From contig CABTZO010000046.1 in assembly GCA_902489335.1 (NCBI GenBank), forward strand, positions 1 through 7,696: a DNA stretch of 7,696 nt, read 5' to 3'. The translations under genes were made by a program, and so were the position numbers. This document shows positions 1 through 5,172 of the stretch, piece after piece. Within the stretch, counting starts at the first letter, position 1, and the number at the start of each line of letters is the position of its first letter. Under the pieces are notes generated by a model. It had not been told where the DNA came from. It saw only the letters and a program-made list of their open reading frames with translations, and made no database searches. This DNA is from an uncultured Oscillospiraceae bacterium. Lineage in GTDB: Bacteria; Bacillota; Clostridia; Oscillospirales; Acutalibacteraceae.

Positions 1-22
1 CAGACGTGTGCTCTTCCGATCT
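1..22 (+). other. Illumina adapter remnant at contig end (not genomic)
   Basis: The first 22 bases match the 3' end of the Illumina TruSeq read-2 adapter and end in the characteristic GCTCTTCCGATCT. This is library-construction sequence left at the end of an assembled contig. The reading frame of the first gene happens to stay open through it from a GTG at base 8, giving a false N-terminus of MLFRS. Genomic sequence should be taken to begin at about base 23. Confidence 0.96.
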
Positions 23-34
23 AACTCTGCTGAT

Positions 35-904
35 ATGGATGAAAAAATTGTTTTTGACAACGTAAGCTTTGATTACGAAGATACCGAAAAAGAAAATTCA
101 AAAAATGCTATTGTTGATTTAAGTGTTACTATAAAAAAAGGCGAATTTGTTTGCCTTATCGGAAGAAACGGTTCGGGTAAATCTACATTTGCCAAGCTAA
201 GTAATGCAATTTTGCTTCCTGATGAGGGCGTTGTCACAGTTGACGGGATTGATACAAAGGACGACGGCAAAAAATTTGATATAAGAAAAAAAGTCGGGAT
301 GATATTTCAAAATCCCGACAATCAAATTGTTGCAACAGCGGTCGATGAAGATGTTGCTTTCGGTCCGGAAAACTTAGGACTTGAGAGAGAAGAGATAATA
401 AAAAGAGTCGATTTTTCTCTTGAAGCCGTCGGAATGACAGATTATAAAAATTATGAGCCCCATAAACTCTCTGGTGGCCAAAAGCAGAGGGTCGCAATTG
501 CAGGAGTCATAGCAATGCGGCCTGATTATATATTTTTTGATGAATCCACTTCCATGCTTGATCCTAAGGGCAGAAAGCAGATTCTTAAACTTGCGAAAAA
601 GTTAAATCGTGAACTTGGAATAGGAATTGTATTTATTACTCACCATATGAGAGAAGTGTCAATGTTTGACAGAGTAATAGTTTTTGGAGACGGGAAAATT
701 GTTCTTGATGACAGCCCCGAAAATTTATTTTCAAATATTGAGAAACTAAAGTCTTTTGGTCTCGATCTTCCCGAAGTATCAAAATTTGCTCTGAAATTAA
801 AGCAAAATGGAATAGATTTAGGGAAAAATATAATAAACGTCGATGATTGCGTAACAGCACTCTACGATTATTTGGAAAGTAAAAATGTCGATAATAAATG
901 TTGA
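35..904 (+). CDS. ecfA1: Energy-coupling factor transporter ATPase EcfA1 (5' end uncertain)
   Basis: This is one of the two ATP-hydrolysing subunits of an ECF-type importer for vitamins or metal ions, acting on the cytoplasmic face of the membrane with EcfA2 and EcfT. Counting from ATG 35 (289 residues), the ABC ATPase motifs are in order: Walker A GRNGSGKST at 43-51, Q-loop FQNPDNQ around Q92, signature LSGGQKQR at 145-152, Walker B with catalytic Glu at E170, followed by STSMLDP (typical of the EcfA1 type), and the H-loop ITHH with H203. The C-terminal tail of about 70 residues fits EcfA proteins. The start is not secure: bases 23-34 show no Shine-Dalgarno site, the frame is open to the contig edge, and everything before base 23 is adapter. 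The gene may therefore begin upstream of what was sequenced. It overlaps the next gene by 20 bases. Confidence 0.93.
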   Translation: MDEKIVFDNVSFDYEDTEKENSKNAIVDLSVTIKKGEFVCLIGRNGSGKSTFAKLSNAILLPDEGVVTVDGIDTKDDGKKFDIRKKVGMIFQNPDNQIVATAVDEDVAFGPENLGLEREEIIKRVDFSLEAVGMTDYKNYEPHKLSGGQKQRVAIAGVIAMRPDYIFFDESTSMLDPKGRKQILKLAKKLNRELGIGIVFITHHMREVSMFDRVIVFGDGKIVLDDSPENLFSNIEKLKSFGLDLPEVSKFALKLKQNGIDLGKNIINVDDCVTALYDYLESKNVDNKC

Positions 905-1748
905 AAATTTAACCTACAAATATAATGCCGGGACTTCAAATGAAGTGTTGGCATTAAATGATGTATCTTTTAAAGTCGAATCCGGTGAATTTTTAGGTAT
1001 AATAGGAAAAACAGGAAGCGGAAAAAGCACTTTGGTAAAACATCTCAACGGTCTTTTAAAACCTGATTCCGGTAAAGTATTTATTGATGAAAATGATATT
1101 TGGAAAAATAAAAAAACTTTAAAAAAAGCACGATTTGATATAGGTCTCTGTTTTCAATATCCGGAATACCAACTTTTTGCGCAAACTGTTTTGGAAGATA
1201 TTGCTTTCGGACCTATAAATATGGGAAAAAGCGATAAAGAAGCGATGGATCTTGCAAAAAGTTCCGCAAAAATTATGAAAATAGATGAGAATATTCTTGA
1301 AAAATCTCCTTTTGAACTTTCAGGGGGACAAAAAAGACGAGTGGCGATAGCAGGTATAATTGCTATGGATCCAAAAGTCTTAGTTTTAGATGAACCCTTT
1401 GCCTCCCTGGATCCTGAGAGTGTCGAAGAGCTTTCTGATTTATTAAAAGACTATATAAAAAATAAAGATAAAACGATTGTTGTCGTATCCCATGATATGA
1501 CACAGATGGCTAATTTATGCGACAGAATTATTGTGCTTAATGACGGTAAACTTGTAATGAATAATACACCCGAAAAAATTTTTGAAGATGTAGATACTCT
1601 TAACAAGTATGATTTAGATATTCCGGAAATCACACAAATTTTTATTGAACTAAAAAATAGAGGCCTTGACTTAAACAATAAAGTCTATACTGTAGATCAA
1701 GGAATACAGGCTGTTTTAGATTATATAAGTAGGTGCAAAAATGCTTAA
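885..1748 (+). CDS. ecfA2: Energy-coupling factor transporter ATPase EcfA2
   Basis: This is the second ATPase of the ECF transporter, paralogous to the preceding gene and expected to form the EcfA1-EcfA2 heterodimer. The 287-residue protein has Walker A GKTGSGKST at 41-49, the Q-loop FQYPEYQLF with Q91 (an EcfA2-type sequence), signature LSGGQKRR at 145-152, Walker B VLVLDEP with catalytic E170, and H203 in the switch motif VSHD. The residues after Walker B are FASLDP, where many EcfA2 proteins have TAGLDP. The start ATG lies inside the end of ecfA1, 5 bases after GGAAAG (874-879). The 20-base overlap suggests coupled translation, which would help keep the two ATPases at equal levels. It overlaps ecfT by 8 bases. 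Confidence 0.95.
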   Translation: MSIINVENLTYKYNAGTSNEVLALNDVSFKVESGEFLGIIGKTGSGKSTLVKHLNGLLKPDSGKVFIDENDIWKNKKTLKKARFDIGLCFQYPEYQLFAQTVLEDIAFGPINMGKSDKEAMDLAKSSAKIMKIDENILEKSPFELSGGQKRRVAIAGIIAMDPKVLVLDEPFASLDPESVEELSDLLKDYIKNKDKTIVVVSHDMTQMANLCDRIIVLNDGKLVMNNTPEKIFEDVDTLNKYDLDIPEITQIFIELKNRGLDLNNKVYTVDQGIQAVLDYISRCKNA

Positions 1749-2556
1749 AGATATGACAATCGGTCAATTTATTCCGGGAGATTCTTTTGTTCATAATTTG
1801 GATTCAAGGACAAAATTTCTAAATTCAATTATTTTCATTGCTCTTTTGTTTTTTTGCCGTAACTTCTATGCTTTAGGACTTTGTTTTGTCGCGCTGTTAA
1901 TCTATATTTTATTTTCTGAAATTTCATTGAAGTTTATTTTTAAAGGACTGCGACCGGTAATTATGATCGTAGTAATTACCGCAATTTTAAATCTTTTTTT
2001 TACAAAATCCGGGAAAGCAGTCTTTTCCTTAGGATTCATAAGTATTACAGATCATGGACTTATTACGGCACTGTTTTATTCTTTTAGAATAATTTTAATT
2101 GTTTTGGCAAGCGTTATGTTAACTTACACCACAACCCCGACAATGATAACCTATGCAATAGAGAGACTTTTTTCAACAAAGTGGACATATAGGGCAGTTC
2201 ATACTTTTGCTATGATGATGACAATTTCACTCAGATTTATACCTATCCTAACAGACGAATTTATCAAGATTACAGATGCTCAAAAATCAAGAGGTGCTTC
2301 TTTTGACACAGGTGGAATAATCAGCAGAATAAAATCTTTGATACCTGTTTTAATACCACTTTTCTTCACTTCATTTAAAAAAGCTACGGATTTGGCTTTT
2401 GCCATGGAATGCAGATGCTATAACGGTGCTGACGGAAGAACCAGATATAAAGTTACAAATTTCAAAAAAAATGATTTGATCGTCTTTATATTGCTTTTGA
2501 TTTTAACGGTTTTAGTTTTTGTTTTGAGTTATTTTCTGCCGAGGATTCCGATATGA
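1741..2556 (+). CDS. ecfT: Energy-coupling factor transporter transmembrane protein EcfT
   Basis: This is the integral membrane scaffold that couples EcfA1/EcfA2 ATP hydrolysis to movement of a substrate-binding S component. The 271-residue protein is strongly hydrophobic, with likely membrane segments near 26-40, 42-60, 72-90, 108-128 and 248-268. The cytoplasmic stretch between the last two carries both EcfT coupling signatures that contact the ATPases: AQKSRGASF (180-188, usually an ARG motif) and AMECRCY (221-227), followed by GRT. The N-terminal GQFIPGDSFVHNLDSRTK is also typical of the family. A ribosome site AGGTG (1731-1735) sits 5 bases before ATG 1741, inside ecfA2. No S-component gene is visible nearby, so this module probably serves several S proteins encoded elsewhere (inference from group II ECF systems). 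Confidence 0.95.
   Translation: MLKDMTIGQFIPGDSFVHNLDSRTKFLNSIIFIALLFFCRNFYALGLCFVALLIYILFSEISLKFIFKGLRPVIMIVVITAILNLFFTKSGKAVFSLGFISITDHGLITALFYSFRIILIVLASVMLTYTTTPTMITYAIERLFSTKWTYRAVHTFAMMMTISLRFIPILTDEFIKITDAQKSRGASFDTGGIISRIKSLIPVLIPLFFTSFKKATDLAFAMECRCYNGADGRTRYKVTNFKKNDLIVFILLLILTVLVFVLSYFLPRIPI
2541..2545 (+). promoter_or_regulatory. Ribosome binding site of truA
   Basis: GAGGA lies 7 bases before ATG 2553, inside the last codons of ecfT. With the ATGA stop/start overlap it supports ATG 2553 as the truA start and translational coupling to ecfT. Confidence 0.75.
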
Positions 2557-3302
2557 GAAACATAAAACTTGTTTTTGCCTATGACGGAAAGAATTATCAT
2601 GGTTGGCAGTATCAAGATAACGCTCTTTCAATTCAAGAAGTTATTACAAAAGTTTTGAAGAACATTTTTAAAACAAAAGTTAATATAAACGGTTGCTCAA
2701 GAACTGATGCCGGAGTTCATGCCAACGAATATTGTGCAAATATAAAGATAGATTCCGATATAGGCTGTGAGAACTTGATCAGAGCTATGAATTCATTATT
2801 GCCGGAAGACATATCACTTCTTTATGCAGAAGATGTTGATGATGATTTTCATGCGCGTTACAGTGCGGTTTCGAAAGAATATGTTTATAAAGTCTACGAC
2901 GGCAAAATCAGAGATCCGTTTCTTAAAGATTATGCATATTTTTGGAGATATAAAATAGATGAAAATCTTTTGAACGAACAGGCTAAAGACTTTATAGGTC
3001 TACATGATTTCAAAGCGTTTTGCTCGAGCGGAAGTAAAATTCGTGATACTAAAAGAGAAGTTCTTCAGGCAAGTGTAGAAAGAAACGGAGATATAGTGAT
3101 TTTCAAGTTTCGCGCAAGGGCCTTTTTATATAATATGGTTAGAATAATGGTCGGAACATTGTTATACATAAACGGCGGACAAATTAAAACCGGCGATATA
3201 GAAAATATCATTGAATCTAAAGACAGAAAAGCGTCCGGTAAAACAGTTCCTCCAAACGGACTTTATTTAAATCATGTATATTATGGAGAAGATGATGAAT
3301 AA
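2553..3302 (+). CDS. truA: tRNA pseudouridine(38-40) synthase TruA
   Basis: This cytoplasmic enzyme converts uridines 38-40 in the anticodon arm of many tRNAs to pseudouridine. The 249-residue product begins with the typical beta strand and YHGWQ motif (15-19). It has the catalytic aspartate D52 within SRTDAGVHA (49-57), FHARYSA near 97-103 followed by KEYVYKVY, a later RARAFLYNMVRIMVG block, and a C-terminal VPPNGLYL, all in the TruA order. Length is close to the usual 245-270 residues. Its ATG overlaps the ecfT stop as ATGA. In many Firmicutes truA follows ecfT, usually with rplM and rpsI next, but here an unrelated membrane protein follows. Confidence 0.96.
   Translation: MRNIKLVFAYDGKNYHGWQYQDNALSIQEVITKVLKNIFKTKVNINGCSRTDAGVHANEYCANIKIDSDIGCENLIRAMNSLLPEDISLLYAEDVDDDFHARYSAVSKEYVYKVYDGKIRDPFLKDYAYFWRYKIDENLLNEQAKDFIGLHDFKAFCSSGSKIRDTKREVLQASVERNGDIVIFKFRARAFLYNMVRIMVGTLLYINGGQIKTGDIENIIESKDRKASGKTVPPNGLYLNHVYYGEDDE
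3285..3288 (+). promoter_or_regulatory. Ribosome binding site choosing ATG 3295
   Basis: GGAG lies 6 bases before ATG 3295 and only 3 bases before ATG 3292. In-frame ATGs at 3274 and 3283 lie before this site and have no comparable Shine-Dalgarno sequence. The spacing makes 3295 the best start, with 3292 a possible alternative. Confidence 0.65.
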
Positions 3303-4422
3303 TAAAAATGTTAAAAGAGCTAAAAGAGCAAAACAAAATGTAGAAGAGAAAAAATCTAAAATAAACAGAAATTTTATTATCTTAATTTTTACTGTACTCA
3401 TTGTTGCTGCAACTATGGTTATTGTATCTGTCAGAGTTTTTGACACTCAAAATAAATTTCCGTATTCAACCGGGGGATATAATTCTTTGAAAAAAATGGA
3501 TATGCTCGGAAATAATCTTTTTTTGCTTACCAATGAAGACAGTATTGTATTAAGTCCTTCCGGAAGTGAAAAGCAAAAAATAAAACACGGATATTCAAGA
3601 CCTTTTGCTGTTGTAAATAAAAATAATGCACTTGTATATGACTTAAACGGCAGCTCGTTTTATGTTCAGAATGTAAAAAATCAAATTTATACGGGAAAAA
3701 TCAATGAAAGAATAATTGCAGGCGCAATAGACAGAAATTCGAATATAGCCTTGGCAACATCTTCAAAAGATTCATTAATGAAATTGTCTGTTTATAAAAA
3801 AAGTTTTACTAAAAAAGTGTTTGAGTGGATGACATATTCTTCTGTTATTGTTGATACAAGTCTTTCAGGGCAAAATACAGTTGCTGTTGCTGTTTATGAC
3901 AGTGAGAATTATCGAAGCTTGAGTAAAGTTTTAATCTTTGATTTTTCTAAATCAAAACCGATTGCAACTTTTGAATTTCCGGGTTCGGCAGTTCTGTCTG
4001 TTAAATATACAACTCCGAATACTCTTGTTGTAATACTTGACAATAAGACAGTCGGAATAACAAATAATAAAAAGATATCAAGCGAATTTAAGTATGGCAG
4101 TCAATTTTTGAGCGGATTTTCTTTTGATGATTCAAAAGGGGTTAATTTGCTTCTTTCTTCCGGAAAAAATAGTAATAAGAACAAGCTTGTTGGACTTAAC
4201 AGCAGGGGAAAAGCAATATCGGAGAAAAATTTTGATCACAACGTTATATCAGTTTATTCAGCAAATTCAAAAACATATTTACTGACAAACGATGAACTTT
4301 ATCAATATTATAAAGTCGGAAAACCAAAGAGTGAAAAACTTGAAACTCAGGCAACGCAGGTTGTCGGTAACAATCAAGGTGCTTATGTATATTCTTACGG
4401 AAGAATTTACAAAGTTCGATGA
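3295..4422 (+). CDS. Single-pass membrane protein, DUF5711-like, unknown function
   Basis: The 375-residue product starts with a Lys/Arg-rich cytoplasmic tail (residues 4-25) and one hydrophobic membrane segment at about 27-46, so the remaining 325 or so residues should lie outside the membrane (N-in, C-out). No signal peptidase or lipobox site is evident, so it is probably anchored. The outer part is a succession of short beta-rich units with Gly/Asn/Ser turns, including KHGYSRPFAVVN, NALVYDLNGSSF, IIAGAIDRNSNIALAT and VFEWMTYSSVIVDTSLSG. This is reminiscent of a WD40/PQQ-like beta-propeller. From memory the pattern (HGYS-P, LLYD-GG, FKW-S) matches DUF5711, found mainly in clostridia; I have not searched. 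I see no catalytic motif. The gene overlaps truA by 8 bases and is probably in the same operon. The function is unknown, possibly an envelope sensor or scaffold. Confidence 0.8.
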   Translation: MNNKNVKRAKRAKQNVEEKKSKINRNFIILIFTVLIVAATMVIVSVRVFDTQNKFPYSTGGYNSLKKMDMLGNNLFLLTNEDSIVLSPSGSEKQKIKHGYSRPFAVVNKNNALVYDLNGSSFYVQNVKNQIYTGKINERIIAGAIDRNSNIALATSSKDSLMKLSVYKKSFTKKVFEWMTYSSVIVDTSLSGQNTVAVAVYDSENYRSLSKVLIFDFSKSKPIATFEFPGSAVLSVKYTTPNTLVVILDNKTVGITNNKKISSEFKYGSQFLSGFSFDDSKGVNLLLSSGKNSNKNKLVGLNSRGKAISEKNFDHNVISVYSANSKTYLLTNDELYQYYKVGKPKSEKLETQATQVVGNNQGAYVYSYGRIYKVR

Positions 4423-4458
4423 TACTCTTGTATTACAAAGTTTGAATTAAATTGAGAT

Positions 4459-4487
4459 TTGCCGAGCAAGTTAACTTATGTTAAAAT
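4459..4487 (+). promoter_or_regulatory. Predicted sigma-A promoter for pgsA-clp
   Basis: A -35 element TTGCCG (4459-4464) is followed after exactly 17 bases by a -10 element TAAAAT (4482-4487). A TG one base upstream of the -10 (4479-4480) makes it an extended -10. Transcription would begin near 4494, leaving a leader of about 30 bases before pgsA. It lies in the only sizeable gap (4423-4524) among the protein genes, so it probably separates the pgsA-clp unit from the operon upstream. No CtsR direct repeat or CIRCE-type inverted repeat is visible around it. Confidence 0.6.
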
Positions 4488-4512
4488 CTTTCGTTGTCGG
4501 AATATTTATTTG

Positions 4513-4516
4513 AGGA
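4513..4516 (+). promoter_or_regulatory. Ribosome binding site choosing the pgsA start
   Basis: AGGA, within TGAGGAAA, lies 8 bases before ATG 4525. An upstream in-frame TTG at 4459 coincides with the predicted -35 element and would be outside the transcript. ATG 4573 has AGGG only one base upstream, which is too close. ATG 4525 is therefore preferred. Confidence 0.7.
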
Positions 4517-4524
4517 AACAATCA

Positions 4525-5172
4525 ATGTGGACTGAGAATCTAAAAAAACAAATATCTTTTTTAAAACAGGGTATGTGGACAATTCCCAACCTACTGTCTG
4601 TTATCCGTATTTTACTTATACCTCTGTTTATTTATTTGTTTTACAACGGAAAAATATTTTGGTCATTTATAGTTATTTTGATATCAGGAATAACAGATAC
4701 TCTTGATGGATTTATTGCCAGACGTTTCAATCAAATTTCAAATTTGGGAAAACTGTTGGATCCGCTTGCAGATAAGCTAAATCAAGTGGCTATCGTGCTT
4801 GTTCTGTTTTTAAAATTTAATTCTTCAAAAGATTACAATATACATCTATTCAGCTATGTGTTTATCGTATTTTTTGTAAAAGAATTGATAATGGTGATCG
4901 GAGCTATTATACTGCTTCTTTTAGGAACTACTCCGACAAGTGCTGAATTTTACGGTAAAGCCGCAACCGCTGTATTTTATACAGTAATGGTTTTAATTTT
5001 GGCTTTTGGAAGAAACTTTGGAGCATTTAGTAAATATTATGAAATGAGCGACAAACTTGTTGTCGGATTTGTTATTCTGTCTGCGATGTTAACGATTATC
5101 GCACTTTTTGCCTATATACCAGGTTCAATAAAACAGGCAAAAATCAAATTAAAAGAAAATAGGAGAAATTAA
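4525..5172 (+). CDS. pgsA: CDP-diacylglycerol-glycerol-3-phosphate 3-phosphatidyltransferase PgsA
   Basis: This membrane enzyme makes phosphatidylglycerophosphate from CDP-diacylglycerol and glycerol 3-phosphate, the committed step to phosphatidylglycerol and cardiolipin. The 215-residue protein carries the complete CDP-alcohol phosphotransferase signature: D58-x2-D61-G62-x2-A65-R66-x8-G75-x3-D79-x3-D83, whose four aspartates bind metal and catalyse transfer. The N-terminal WTIPNLLSVIRILLIP (18-33) is typical of PgsA. Several hydrophobic segments follow (about 24-40, 43-57, 86-98, 108-135, 147-161, 177-197), and the tail is Lys/Arg-rich. A 16-residue amphipathic N-terminal extension precedes the usual start region. 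A starting ATG at 4573 would remove it but has poor ribosome-site spacing. A related CDP-alcohol transferase (for example a eukaryote-type cardiolipin synthase) is possible but less likely. Its stop overlaps the clp start as TAATG. Confidence 0.9.
   Translation: MWTENLKKQISFLKQGMWTIPNLLSVIRILLIPLFIYLFYNGKIFWSFIVILISGITDTLDGFIARRFNQISNLGKLLDPLADKLNQVAIVLVLFLKFNSSKDYNIHLFSYVFIVFFVKELIMVIGAIILLLLGTTPTSAEFYGKAATAVFYTVMVLILAFGRNFGAFSKYYEMSDKLVVGFVILSAMLTIIALFAYIPGSIKQAKIKLKENRRN
5161..5165 (+). promoter_or_regulatory. Ribosome binding site of the clp gene
   Basis: AGGAG sits 6 bases before ATG 5172, inside the final codons of pgsA. It is the best Shine-Dalgarno match in the window, supporting efficient initiation coupled to the pgsA TAATG junction. 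Confidence 0.8.

Noticed and set aside
4426..4440. Possible hairpin terminator after the DUF5711-like gene
   Set aside because: Only about four A/T-rich pairs (TTGT with ACAA around a three-base loop) and no T-run follow, so it is too weak to call.
4459..4524. N-terminal extension of pgsA from TTG 4459
   Set aside because: The TTG coincides with the predicted -35 element and has no ribosome site. ATG 4525 has a well-placed AGGA and gives a protein nearer to family length.
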